A stretch of 64,000 nucleotides of DNA from contig NZ_LT629758.1 of NCBI RefSeq assembly GCF_900104725.1, positions 6,090,501-6,154,500 of the forward strand, written 5' to 3'. The DNA is from Actinoplanes derwentensis (lineage in GTDB: Bacteria > Actinomycetota > Actinomycetes > Mycobacteriales > Micromonosporaceae). The notes below the pieces were generated by a model, which saw only the letters and a list, made by a program, of their open reading frames with translations, made no database searches and was not told the DNA's origin. This document shows positions 35,384-43,534 of this stretch, one piece after another. Each line of letters opens with the position of its first letter. Positions within the stretch are counted from its first letter, which is position 1. The position numbers and the translations under genes were made by a program.

Positions 35384-36081
35384 GTGGCAGCCACCACCGC
35401 CCGCTCCCGACGCCGCCGCCCACGCACCGGTTTCGGCGACACCCCCACCGGCACCCGCCGCGTCGCCCTCTACCTGCGCCGCTCCACCGACGACGAGCAC
35501 CAGCCGTTCTCCATCGACGCCCAACTCGCCGCTCTCACCTCGTACGTCAACTCTCAACCCGGATGGATCATCGCCGGAGAACCCTTCACCGACGACGCAT
35601 CCGGAGCCACCACCGAACGCCCCGGCCTGCAACGAGCCCTACGCGCCGCCGCAGCCGGCCGCTACGACGTACTACTCGTCTACCGCGTCGACCGGTTCTC
35701 CCGCCGCCTGTCCGACCTGCTGAACCTGCTCGGCCAACTCGAAGGCGCCGGAGTCGCGTTCACCTCCGCCACCGAACCGTTCGACACCTCCACCTCCATC
35801 GGACGCATGCTCGTCCAACTCCTCGGCGTCTTCGCCGAATTCGAACGAGAAACCATCATCGACCGCGTCATCAACGGAATGAACGCCAAAGCCGCCAAAG
35901 GAAAATGGCCCGGCGGTAACCGCCCCTACGGCTACCTCATCAACCGGGAAACCCAGAAACTCGTACCACACGAACACGAAGCGGCGATCCTCTCCGAAAT
36001 CGTCCGCATGTACGTGAAGAAACGCCTCGGCACCCGCGCCATCGCCGACGAACTCAACCGGCGCGGCGTCACCAACCGCAC
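35384..36081 (+). pseudogene. Large serine recombinase, 5' part, interrupted by an insertion sequence
   Basis: GTG 35384 with GGAAGGA 8 nt upstream begins the resolvase domain. RVALYLRRSTDDE holds the nucleophile S34, then VYRVDRFSRRLSDL and GVFAEFERETIIDRV. The recombinase domain starts with LSEIVRMYVKKRLGTRAIADELNRRGVTNR and is cut at 36081. Joined to 37427-38378 it would be a 549-aa serine integrase in frame (698 + 952 nt = 550 codons). The truncated gene still reads into the insertion sequence to a stop at 36193, giving a 269-aa product with the catalytic domain but without the DNA-binding C-terminus. Confidence 0.92.
36072..36081. repeat. Target-site duplication, left copy
   Basis: The decamer ccaaccgcac precedes the left end of the insertion sequence and recurs at 37417-37426. 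A 10-bp duplication fits ISAs1-family insertions. Confidence 0.9.
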
Positions 36082-36097
36082 CACGGTCGTTTCAACA

Positions 36098-37294
36098 TCA
36101 TCTGGTGAGACCGAGGATGGTGAATGGCCTGGTCATGTCGCGGTTGGCCCAGCGGGTGGCTTCGGTGATGTCGGTGCGGCCTGCCAGGCGTAGGGCGTTG
36201 ATGGCGAGGTTGCGTAGCGATGCGAGGACGCGGGGTCCGGAGCGGGTGCGGACGTGGGAGTGGTCCTCGCGGTAGCAGGTGTCCCTGATGAAGTGCAGGG
36301 TTTCGATGGCCCAGTGGCCGCGGTTGAACGCGGCCAGTTCGGCGGGTCCGGCTTGGTCGGCGGGGTGGCTGGTGACGCCGAGTTGTGCGGCTGCGGACTG
36401 TTTGCCGTTGCTGTGGGTGACGTAGCGTTCGATCAGCCAGACCTGTTTGACGTGCGGGAACGGCAGGCCGGGTGGAGTGGGTAGGACCCGGATGGTGGGG
36501 CGGGTGGTGCGGCCGTGCCCGGTGTCAGTGCTCTCGTGGCCGATCGGAGTGTCGGTCCAGGGCAGGGCGTCGAGGGCGTCGAACAGGGCGTGCCGGTTCT
36601 CTTTGACCGGTAGGACGAAGTGGCCACCCTGCTGGTGGATGAGTTCGGCGGTGGCTTTGACGGTGTGCAGGGCGTCGGCGGTGACCGTGACGTCGCGTAG
36701 GTCGAGAGACTCGAGCAGGGCACGGGCGGTGGCCGGTTCGCGGGTCTTGGCGCCGTCGGTCGGCGCTTGGGCGATGACGACGGCCGCTGATCCCTGGTGC
36801 GGTGGGCCGGCCAGAGCGGACAGCAGGTGCAGTTGTTCACCGTCGATGTCGACGGCGCCGCGGACGGTCTTGCCGTCCAGGCGCACCTGGATCGGGGTGT
36901 CGGTGCTGGTGGCGGTCTGCTGGGTGGTGGTCCACTCGGCGATCACCGCGTCCAGGACATCGGTGTCGGTGTCGGTGCAGACCCGCCAGAGTGTCGAGCG
37001 TGATGGCCGCCCTGCCGGGCGGGCTTCGGCCCGCGTGTACAGGCCGTCGAGGATGTGGCAGGGCACGTCGGCGACCCAGCCGCTCATCGCGCTGTAGCCC
37101 TTCAAACCGGCTACCGTGGCCGCCGCGACCAGCGCGAGCACGACCGCGACCGGATGATCACGGCCCTGGTCCGAACGGCCGTCAGAAACGGCGAGGAACA
37201 ACTCCAGCAGACCGTGACACGAAGGCGTGAACGAGGCCTCGCCGACGGTCGCCGACGATGCTGGATCGGTGGTGGGGATGACAGACTGCGGCAC
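36098..37294 (-). CDS. ISAs1-family DDE transposase
   Basis: This 398-aa transposase starts at a GTG. Family features include an N-terminal domain (LLELFLAVSDGRSDQG, VAAATVAGLKGYSAMSGW), VRLDGKTVRGA with the first catalytic aspartate, VTADALHTVK with the second, and the C-terminal GHWAIETLHFIRDTCYRED with the glutamate, followed by LRNLAINALRLAG. The length is normal for ISAs1 transposases, with no frameshift, so it should be active. A 13-bp perfect inverted repeat lies immediately upstream of the start (37296-37351). Confidence 0.93.
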   Translation of the reverse strand: MPQSVIPTTDPASSATVGEASFTPSCHGLLELFLAVSDGRSDQGRDHPVAVVLALVAAATVAGLKGYSAMSGWVADVPCHILDGLYTRAEARPAGRPSRSTLWRVCTDTDTDVLDAVIAEWTTTQQTATSTDTPIQVRLDGKTVRGAVDIDGEQLHLLSALAGPPHQGSAAVVIAQAPTDGAKTREPATARALLESLDLRDVTVTADALHTVKATAELIHQQGGHFVLPVKENRHALFDALDALPWTDTPIGHESTDTGHGRTTRPTIRVLPTPPGLPFPHVKQVWLIERYVTHSNGKQSAAAQLGVTSHPADQAGPAELAAFNRGHWAIETLHFIRDTCYREDHSHVRTRSGPRVLASLRNLAINALRLAGRTDITEATRWANRDMTRPFTILGLTR

Positions 37295-37295
37295 G

Positions 37296-37351
37296 ACGAA
37301 GCTCCGTTTGAACCAGTTCCGTGGAAAGACCTGGTCTCAACGGAGCTTCGT
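37296..37351. repeat. Inverted repeat abutting the transposase start
   Basis: The arm acgaagctccgtt (37296-37308) is exactly complementary to 37339-37351, with an imperfect inner stem (gaaccag and ctggtctc). It lies just upstream of the transposase GTG at 37294. It would fold only in transcripts entering from outside and could limit read-in expression, as known for other insertion sequences. Confidence 0.65.
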
Positions 37352-37416
37352 CCATATCCGACACGCTGAAGCCGCCACCATCACTCACCGCAACTATCGA
37401 TCTTGAAACGGCCGTG

Positions 37417-37426
37417 CCAACCGCAC
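37417..37426. repeat. Target-site duplication, right copy
   Basis: The second copy of ccaaccgcac directly follows the right end of the insertion sequence. Sequence after it resumes the recombinase frame (T-G-K-K-W-S-G-M-T). Confidence 0.9.
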
Positions 37427-38378
37427 CGGCAAGAAATGGTCCGGCATGACGATCGGCCGTCTCCTCGAGAACCCCGCCTACACCGGCGACATCGTCTACG
37501 GCGACACCCACGTCCCCGACGCCCACCCAGCGCTCATCGACCGCCCCACCTGGGACCACATCCGCGAGATCGCCGACTCCCGCTCCGACGCCCACAACCA
37601 GCGAGCCATGAACGGATCCGACTACCACCTCACCGGCCTGATCACCTGCCCACGCTGCAAGAACAAGTACATCGGCACCTCAGCGAAAGGCCGCACCCGC
37701 AGCTACCACTACTACACCTGCTACTCCCGCAGCCGATACGGCGCCCACGGCTGCACCAGTCCCCGCCTGGACGCCCCCGCCATGGACGAAGCCGTCCTCC
37801 AAGCACTGCACGACTTCTACCGCGACGCCGACACCCTCATCGCCACCGCCATCAACAAGGCACGAACCCACCACCGCGACACCAACGCCGACCGGCACGC
37901 CGAACTCGACGCCATCGAAGCCGCCATCACCGCCAAGACCACGGCACGCGACAAATACCGGACGGCATTCGAGAACGGCACCATGGACGAGGAAGACACC
38001 GGCCCGCGACTGCGCGAACTCCGCACCGAGATCGAAGCCCTCAAGGTCCGCCGCGACGAGATCACCGACCTGATCAGCGACGAACCCGTCGCACCGTCGC
38101 CCAGCACCCTCGCGAAGACCCGGGCCCGCCTGGAGCAGGTGATCGCCAACGGTGACTCAGCCGAGCGCAAGGCCATCATCGAAGAACTGATCGCCGAGAT
38201 CCGCATCACCGGCGACGAGATCATCCCCGTGTTCCGGCTGCCGCACGACGAACCCGTCCCGGTGGACGCGGCGACACCCGCTACGTCCCCTGGCGACGGC
38301 AACGAACCGGATCCGGTTCGCGCAATGCCAAACCTGGTGGGGCGGGCGGGACTCGAACCCGCGACCGAGGGATTATGA
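37427..38378 (+). pseudogene. Large serine recombinase, 3' part
   Basis: The frame resumes with GKKWSGMTIGRLLENPAYTGD. It then has the zinc ribbon (LITCPRCKNKYIGTS, YHYYTCYSRSR, GAHGC), a long coiled coil (about 37860-38200; ELDAIEAAITAKTTARDKY, LRTEIEALKVRRDE) and a C-terminal tail ending GRAGLEPATEGL. The part from ATG 37446 could be translated alone but lacks the catalytic domain. The last 41 nt overlap the antisense tRNA gene, so the gene's 3' end coincides with the likely attachment site. Confidence 0.9.
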
Positions 38379-38411
38379 GTCCCCTGCTCTAACCCACTGA
38401 GCTACCGCCCC
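38338..38411 (-). tRNA. tRNA with CAT anticodon (Met or Ile2)
   Basis: A 74-nt cloverleaf on the minus strand: 7-bp acceptor stem (ggggcgg with ccgcccc), D-arm with TAGCTCAGTGGGTTAGAGCA, anticodon loop CTCATAA, T-arm with GCGGGTTCGAGTCCCGC and discriminator A; CCA is not encoded. CAT may be elongator Met or lysidine-modified Ile2. The sequence does not let me choose. The recombinase gene ends inside it, which suggests that it is the integration site. Confidence 0.93.
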
Positions 38412-38463
38412 GTATACCGGCGGCGATACTATCCCGTGCCCCGCTCCCAAGCCTAGCGATCTA

Positions 38464-38619
38464 TCACTGCACCAGGGATTTCGGCAGAAGAACGATCTGC
38501 GACCGGGGATCCTCGACCATGTCGGGTGGCTGAAGATCCTCTACCCGGGGCGGTTCCTCGTTACCGGGACCGTCCTGGGTGGTGAACTCAGCGTAGTTCT
38601 CCGGGTTGATGTCGCTCAT
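38464..38619 (-). CDS. Small acidic protein downstream of the flavin oxidoreductase
   Basis: This 51-aa protein starts at ATG 38619 with AGGGGG 6 nt upstream and begins MSDINPENYAEFTTQDGP. It is acidic and Pro-rich (EEPPRVEDLQPPDMVEDP), ending IVLLPKSLVQ. It lies 21 bp after the oxidoreductase stop on the same strand and may be co-transcribed. No family or leader-peptide motif is recognised. The strong ribosome-binding site and codon use are the support. Confidence 0.5.
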   Translation of the reverse strand: MSDINPENYAEFTTQDGPGNEEPPRVEDLQPPDMVEDPRSQIVLLPKSLVQ

Positions 38620-38640
38620 TGAAACCCCCTAAAACGGCCG

Positions 38641-39912
38641 TTAAACCCCGACTCGGGCTCCTAGTGACGCCAGTACCGCTCCGGCGGTGCGCCAGCCGCT
38701 GGCCATTGCGCCCTGCAGGGAGGGACTGTCGCGATGGTCACCGGCCACGAAGAGGCCGTCGCCCAGGTTTACCGGCTGGCGCAGCCTGGCCTGCGGCGGG
38801 CTGGCCGAGGGCAGGGCCTGCGGGATGCTGATGACTTCGAGGAGTTCCCAGTCGTCGGCGGGTGTGCCGTAGATCCGTGACAGTTCGACCCGGATGACCG
38901 CGTCGGAGGCGCTGGACGGCGCCGAGGTGCCGACGACGGTGGCGGCGATGAGGCTTTTGCCGCTGGGGGCGTACTCGGGCGCAGCGTTGCTCATCACCAC
39001 GGTGTTGGCGATGATCTCCCGCCGGTCGCCGTCGAGCAGCAGGATCGGCTCGTCGATGGGGGCGTGGTCGGCCCCGAAGTAGTAGGTGGTGAGGCTGTGC
39101 ACGTCCGGCCGGGGCAGTCGCCCGCCGAGCAGGCCGGCGGCGCCGAGCGGGTCGGTGGCGACGATCACCGCGCGGCAGCGGAGTTCGCCTCCTTCGGTGA
39201 CGACCATTCCGGGGCCCAGCGAGAGGGTACGAGCCCCGACCAGCAACTGTGGGAACGGCAACGGGCCGGCGATCGCCGCGGGCAGGGCGGCCATGCCGGC
39301 GGCGGGCACCCCGATGCGACCGCGGGTGAACGAGCGCAACACCATGGCGGCGACGTGACTGGACGTGTCCAGGGACCGGTCGGCGAACACGCCGGAGAAG
39401 AACGGCCGCAATGCCTCTTCGATGATCCGGTGGGAGAGGCCGGCCGCGCGCAGCATCTCCTGGGTGCTGGTCTCCGGCATGTCGAGCAGCCGGTTCACCG
39501 GCAGGGTGGCGCAGCGGGTGGCGAGCGCGGCGAACTTGAGCCGGTCGGCGAGCGATCCGATTCCGGAGAGCAGGGTTTTCGGGGTGGTGAGTGGTTCCCG
39601 GAGCGGGTTCTCCAGCCGGTGCAGTGCCCCGCCGCGGCGCACCAGCACGCCGGACGTGAAGTAGCGCATGTCGAGCGCGTCCACGTCAGCGAGCGCGGAG
39701 AGCCGCGGGTAGGCCGTGTTGAGGACCTGAAAACCCCGGTCCAGGTGCCATCCTTCGATGACGTCGGTGGCGACGCGCCCGCCGAGCCGGTCGGACGCTT
39801 CGACGAGGAGCCACTCGACTCCGGCCCGGTCCAGCCGTCGCGCGGCGGACAGCCCGGCGAGCCCGCCGCCGACGATGACGACGTCCACCTCTACCGGCTG
39901 CGACATTTCCAC
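38641..39912 (-). CDS. FAD-dependent amine oxidase/phytoene desaturase-like oxidoreductase
   Basis: This 423-aa protein begins with a dinucleotide-binding fold: VDVVIVGGGLAGLSAARRLDRAG (about 9-31), then LLVEASDRLGGRVATD. C-terminal features (LFVAGDHRDSPSLQGAMASGWRTAG, about 390-414) complete the FAD site. This is the flavin monoamine oxidase/protoporphyrinogen oxidase-like family. The substrate is not predictable, and there is no carotenoid cluster nearby. It is probably co-transcribed with the small gene at 38464. Confidence 0.85.
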   Translation of the reverse strand: MEMSQPVEVDVVIVGGGLAGLSAARRLDRAGVEWLLVEASDRLGGRVATDVIEGWHLDRGFQVLNTAYPRLSALADVDALDMRYFTSGVLVRRGGALHRLENPLREPLTTPKTLLSGIGSLADRLKFAALATRCATLPVNRLLDMPETSTQEMLRAAGLSHRIIEEALRPFFSGVFADRSLDTSSHVAAMVLRSFTRGRIGVPAAGMAALPAAIAGPLPFPQLLVGARTLSLGPGMVVTEGGELRCRAVIVATDPLGAAGLLGGRLPRPDVHSLTTYYFGADHAPIDEPILLLDGDRREIIANTVVMSNAAPEYAPSGKSLIAATVVGTSAPSSASDAVIRVELSRIYGTPADDWELLEVISIPQALPSASPPQARLRQPVNLGDGLFVAGDHRDSPSLQGAMASGWRTAGAVLASLGARVGV

Positions 39913-40218
39913 CTCACAGGATGCAATTGTTACCGAACCCAGCGTAACCAGACCAACGTCCCCACGGTGTCGAAAGAGCCAGGCCCCAAACCCGACTCGG
40001 CCGTACGCCCGTCAGCACCGTCCGCAACTACCACCATGCCGACCGCACCGCCCAGTCTGATGGACGCCCACGACATCCGCATCCGCCCGCCCCAACGCAA
40101 GGGCCGGATCTGGCGAACCGAGAACGTGGAAGCCTTGCTGAGTGCTCACCGCGACCAGTCCGCGGATGCCTTTCGGGTAATCCCGGCACCTAGGGGCAGC
40201 AGAGGTCGGACAAACAGA
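39913..40218. other. Intergenic stretch without a recognised gene
   Basis: This stretch lies between the oxidoreductase start and the tRNA-Asn terminator. Short open frames occur on both strands, but none has a ribosome-binding site together with a plausible protein. Confidence 0.5.
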
Positions 40219-40245
40219 AAACCCCAGGCCATAAGCCTGGGGTTT
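40219..40245 (-). terminator. Terminator of tRNA-Asn
   Basis: An 11-bp perfect stem (aaaccccaggc with gcctggggttt) and a 5-nt loop lie 10 nt downstream of the tRNA on its strand, followed by a T-rich run on that strand (ttctgtttg). This is a typical intrinsic terminator. Confidence 0.8.
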
Positions 40246-40254
40246 GAAAAGCTG

Positions 40255-40327
40255 CTCCCCGAATTGGACTCGAACCAATAACCTGCCGGTTAACAGCCGG
40301 CTGCTCTGCCAATTGAGCTATCGGGGA
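40255..40327 (-). tRNA. tRNA-Asn (GTT)
   Basis: A 73-nt cloverleaf on the minus strand: acceptor stem tccccga with tcgggga, D-arm TAGCTCAATTGGCAGAGCA, anticodon loop CTGTTAA, T-arm TTGGTTCGAGTCCAA and discriminator G; CCA is not encoded. The GTT anticodon is diagnostic of Asn. Confidence 0.96.
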
Positions 40328-40533
40328 TCGTTCTTTTTTTCCTTGCCACCCGGTCTCCCTGGCGACGAAGAACAGACTACATGACCACCGGGCCTCCCCA
40401 CCAATGGGATACCCCCGTTCGAGCCGGAGGCCGACAGCGGGGCCGAAACCGGGATGTGGGGAGTACCGGCACGGCAGGATGGGTATGCACTCCGCAGACG
40501 CAGGCGCGTCGAACTACGGAAGGAGCCGCCATC

Positions 40534-40830
40534 ATGCGCGGAAAGTTGATGTTCCTCACCGGTCTCGCGGCGGGCTTCGTCCTGGGCAGCCGTGCCGGCC
40601 GGGAGAAGTACGAAGAGATCCGGTCCACGGCGCAGAAGGCCTGGCAGCACCCGACGGTCCAGGAGGCCGCCGGTGTGGCCCAGGCGCAGGCCAACAAGCT
40701 CTACACCGAGGGTAAGGACAAGCTGCAGTCGTCGAAGCTCGGTGAGAAGCTGAGCACGAACGGCAGCGTGGACACCACGGACGAGCTGACCGCTCCGAGC
40801 GGCACGAAGGTCACCGGCACCACCTACTGA
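40534..40830 (+). CDS. YtxH-like membrane-anchored protein
   Basis: This 98-aa protein starts at ATG 40534 with GGAAGGA 9 nt upstream. The N-terminal glycine-rich hydrophobic helix (LMFLTGLAAGFVLGSRAGREKY) is typical of YtxH-family envelope or stress proteins. The remainder is helical with a flexible Ser/Thr-rich tail. Function unknown. Confidence 0.75.
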   Translation: MRGKLMFLTGLAAGFVLGSRAGREKYEEIRSTAQKAWQHPTVQEAAGVAQAQANKLYTEGKDKLQSSKLGEKLSTNGSVDTTDELTAPSGTKVTGTTY

Positions 40831-40950
40831 CGACCGCCCGTCTTCCGGCGCCGCTCCCGACCCCGGGCGCGGCGCCGAGGCACGTCCGGGACAAAAACAG
40901 CCGGAACAAAAAAGTCGGAACAAGAGCAGTCGGGGCAGAACAGCAGGAGA

Positions 40951-41847
40951 TCAGGGCGCGGGGCAGGGTTCCTGCTCCGGCACCAGCCCGAGGGCGGTCA
41001 GTTCATCGAGGACGTACGCCAGGGTCTCGCCGCGTTGTTCGTCGGTGCCGTCGACGTCGACGTCCACGTACTCGGTGCGGGCGGTGTCGGCGGCGAGCAG
41101 GTGCCGCAGGACGGGCTGCCAGGTGGCGGACGGGTCGGTTATTCGGGCGGTTATCACCGACAGCCCGGCGTCGGTGATCCGGTCGATGCCTGCTTCCGGG
41201 GCCGGCCAGTCGCGGAGCACGGTGGCCAGGTCGAGGCAGATGCCGAGCCGGTCCTTGTCGATGCGGCTGAGCGCGGCGACGGTCTGCTCGGGGCTGTCCA
41301 GGATCTGGCCGGGGCCGGGCTGGAAACCGGCGCGGACGGCTCGGCCGACTCGCCAGGCCAGGTCGGCGAGGCCGCCGGAGAGGCGGGACAGGTGGCGGGC
41401 GCCGTCGCGCTGGCGGGGTTCGTCCCAGTCGCCGGCGCGGCCGAGTCCGCCGGTGGTGAGCGCGCCGCGGACCTCTTCGGAGGGCAGTAGGTCGACGAGG
41501 ACGCGGGCCAGGTCGAGGGTGTGGCGCAGCCGGGCGGGTTCGCTCCAGTCGGGGGCCGAATGCTCGCCGCCGCCCTCGGGCGCGCCACTCAACGTGACGA
41601 CTTCGAGGCCTCGGGCGTCGAGTTCGTTACGCAGCCGGGTGCGGGCGCGGCCTTCGTCGGCGAGGGCGGCGGCGAGGCGGAGCGGCAGCCGAAGGGCGAC
41701 GGTCAGCGCGCCGGCGCCGAAGTGACTCCGCAGGACCGTGTTGGCGGCGTCGAGTCGTTCGACGGCCGCTGTCACGTCTTCGGCGTGGACTAGGCTGATT
41801 CCGCAACTCAGGTGCACAGTTCGGCCGGAGGGATGTCGAAGCCGCAT
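40951..41847 (-). CDS. EboE-like TIM-barrel protein (sugar phosphate isomerase/epimerase fold)
   Basis: This 298-aa protein uses ATG 41847, with GGAGG 6 nt upstream. The opening MRLRHPSGRTVHLSCG, the VALRLPLRLAAAL segment, ELDARGLEVVTLSG, SEPARLRHTLDLARVLVDLLP and LAWRVGRAVRAGFQPGPGQILD follow the pattern of EboE metabolite-traffic proteins (xylose-isomerase-like TIM barrel). The region where related proteins keep a metal-binding CLD..H motif reads GICLDLATVL, so one ligand seems lost, and the protein is shorter than usual. None of the other ebo genes lies within this window, so it is an orphan. Confidence 0.6.
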   Translation of the reverse strand: MRLRHPSGRTVHLSCGISLVHAEDVTAAVERLDAANTVLRSHFGAGALTVALRLPLRLAAALADEGRARTRLRNELDARGLEVVTLSGAPEGGGEHSAPDWSEPARLRHTLDLARVLVDLLPSEEVRGALTTGGLGRAGDWDEPRQRDGARHLSRLSGGLADLAWRVGRAVRAGFQPGPGQILDSPEQTVAALSRIDKDRLGICLDLATVLRDWPAPEAGIDRITDAGLSVITARITDPSATWQPVLRHLLAADTARTEYVDVDVDGTDEQRGETLAYVLDELTALGLVPEQEPCPAP

Positions 41848-42264
41848 CAATATCCTCCCCGGACGAGGTCACCCGTGCAGGTGCACGTGCATTCGCACGC
41901 GCTGACGCTTCCAGTATGGACCATGCGGGAGCCGTCACCTGAACGGCCGATCTCGCGCCTCCGCGGTGCCATAGCCGCCTCCATCCGTGGATCCCATGCC
42001 CTCGGGTACGAGCCTGTGGCGTGCGGCGGATCAGCGGCGCACGTTGCGTGCGACACGACCACCAGCGCGAACATGATCGAAAGCGGCCTCACCTATCGAT
42101 GCAGGTCAATGGACAAGCCCGGGGTGACCAGCGAGTAGCCACCCCGGAACCAACACGGAAGAGCAACTTCGGTCAGTCCTGATATTCAGACTGTGCACAA
42201 ATGGACATGCAATCGTCGGCTGCTCGTGCGTATGTTGCGTGCCGAAGCACGCCGAAAAGCCCGA
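41848..42264. other. Intergenic region, no gene seen
   Basis: This 417-bp gap holds no convincing coding region. An 8-bp inverted repeat with a 13-nt loop (ccggggtg at 42119-42126, caccccgg at 42140-42147) could be a terminator for the membrane protein gene that ends at 42265. Confidence 0.5.
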
Positions 42265-43380
42265 TCAGTGCTGACTCAGACCGTGCTCGCTCCCCTTCTT
42301 GAGCTTGCGCGTGTCCCGCAGCTCCAGGAACGGCTCGTCGTCGGCCGGGTGGCCGGCCGCGATGGCCCGGCCCCGCTCCAGTTCCGCGTCGAGTTCGGCC
42401 CCGAGCAGGATCGCCATGTTCGAGATCCACAGCCAGACCAGGAAGGCGATGACACCGCCGAGGGTGCCGTACGTCTTGTCGTAGCTGGCGAAGTTGGCCA
42501 GGTAGATCGCGAACCCGGCGGAAGCGACCACCCACAGCACGACCGCGAACATCCCACCCGGCGTGATCCAGCGGAAGCCACCGGTCTTGGCGTTCGGTGA
42601 GGCCCAGTAGAGCAGCGCGAACATCAGGCTGACCAGGACGATCAGAACCGGCCACTTGGCGATGTTCCACGCCGTGACGGCCACCCCGCCGAAGCCCAGC
42701 CGCTCGCCGACCACCCGGGACAGCTCCCCGGTGAAGATCACGATGGTGGCCGAGGCGATCAGCATCACGCCGATGCCCGCGGTGACACCGACCCGGATCG
42801 GCAGCGTCTTCCAGATCGGGCGGCCCTCCGGCACGTCGTAGACGGCGTTCGAGGCACGCATGAACGCCGCCACATAACCCGACGCCGACCAGAACGCGAC
42901 GACCAGACCGACGATCGCGGCGAACCCGGCCGTCCCGGAGTCGCCCACCTGCGTGAGCACCGTGTCGACCAGGCTGCGCAGCTGATCGTTCGGGGTCAGG
43001 TCGTTGACCGCCTCGGTGACCGTGTTCTTGCCGTCGCTCCCGAGCAGGCCGAGCAGCGAGACCAGCACCACGGCCGCCGGGAAGATCGACAGGACGCCGT
43101 AGTAGGTCAGTGCCGCCGCCCAGTCCGAGATGTTGTCCTCGTCGAACTGCTTGAAGGTCCGCTTGATCGCGGCCCAGATCCCCTTGCGGTGCAGCTGGCT
43201 GGGTCTGTCCGGCCCGGCGTCCGGGCTCGGCGCGTTCAGCTTCGGCGCGCCGTCGTCCGGGGTGCGGGACGTGGCCGCGGCGGCCACGTCGTAGTCGGCG
43301 GACCCCTGACTGCGGGCCTCGTCCGCCGGGTGGTCGTCGGTGCTGTCCGGCTGTTCGTCAGCCTGGTGGCGAAGTCTCAT
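42265..43380 (-). CDS. YihY/BrkB-family membrane protein
   Basis: This 371-aa protein starts at ATG 43380 with GGAGGG 7 nt upstream. A hydrophilic N-terminus of about 80 residues precedes the family signature (WAALTYYGVLSIFPAAVVLV, about 89-108) and five to six transmembrane helices, including FAAIVGLVVAFWSASGYV, GVTAGIGVMLIASATIVIF, PVLIVLVSLMFALLYWASP and LGGVIAFLVWLWISNMAIL. The C-terminus is charged. YihY/BrkB proteins are polytopic membrane proteins of unsettled function. Confidence 0.9.
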   Translation of the reverse strand: MRLRHQADEQPDSTDDHPADEARSQGSADYDVAAAATSRTPDDGAPKLNAPSPDAGPDRPSQLHRKGIWAAIKRTFKQFDEDNISDWAAALTYYGVLSIFPAAVVLVSLLGLLGSDGKNTVTEAVNDLTPNDQLRSLVDTVLTQVGDSGTAGFAAIVGLVVAFWSASGYVAAFMRASNAVYDVPEGRPIWKTLPIRVGVTAGIGVMLIASATIVIFTGELSRVVGERLGFGGVAVTAWNIAKWPVLIVLVSLMFALLYWASPNAKTGGFRWITPGGMFAVVLWVVASAGFAIYLANFASYDKTYGTLGGVIAFLVWLWISNMAILLGAELDAELERGRAIAAGHPADDEPFLELRDTRKLKKGSEHGLSQH

Positions 43381-43534
43381 GGTGGGGTCCCTCCGGGCCG
43401 AAGTGATGGCCGGCCCGCAGTCGCGTCCCCACGACGACCTGCGCGAACGGCCTGACCAGGAGGTGCCCGCAGGCCGTTCGCCCTAACCATCCCGGACGGG
43501 TCACTTACCGAGCGACGCGCCACCAGGAGACGGC

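Larger units (their letters stand above)
36082..37416 (-). mobile_element. ISAs1-family insertion sequence, 1335 bp
   Basis: The element lies between exact 10-bp direct repeats. Its ends match as terminal inverted repeats: the left end reads cacggtcgtttcaacatc and the reverse complement of the right end cacggccgtttcaagatc, identical at 16 of 18 positions. It holds a single transposase gene on the minus strand (36098-37294). It looks intact and recent, because the duplication is perfect and the interrupted frame is otherwise undamaged. Confidence 0.93.

Noticed and set aside
1..38337. A left attachment-site copy of the CAT-anticodon tRNA
   Set aside because: I looked for the tRNA 3' half in the intergenic stretches and did not find it. 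Serine integrases need only a tiny common core, so absence is not informative.
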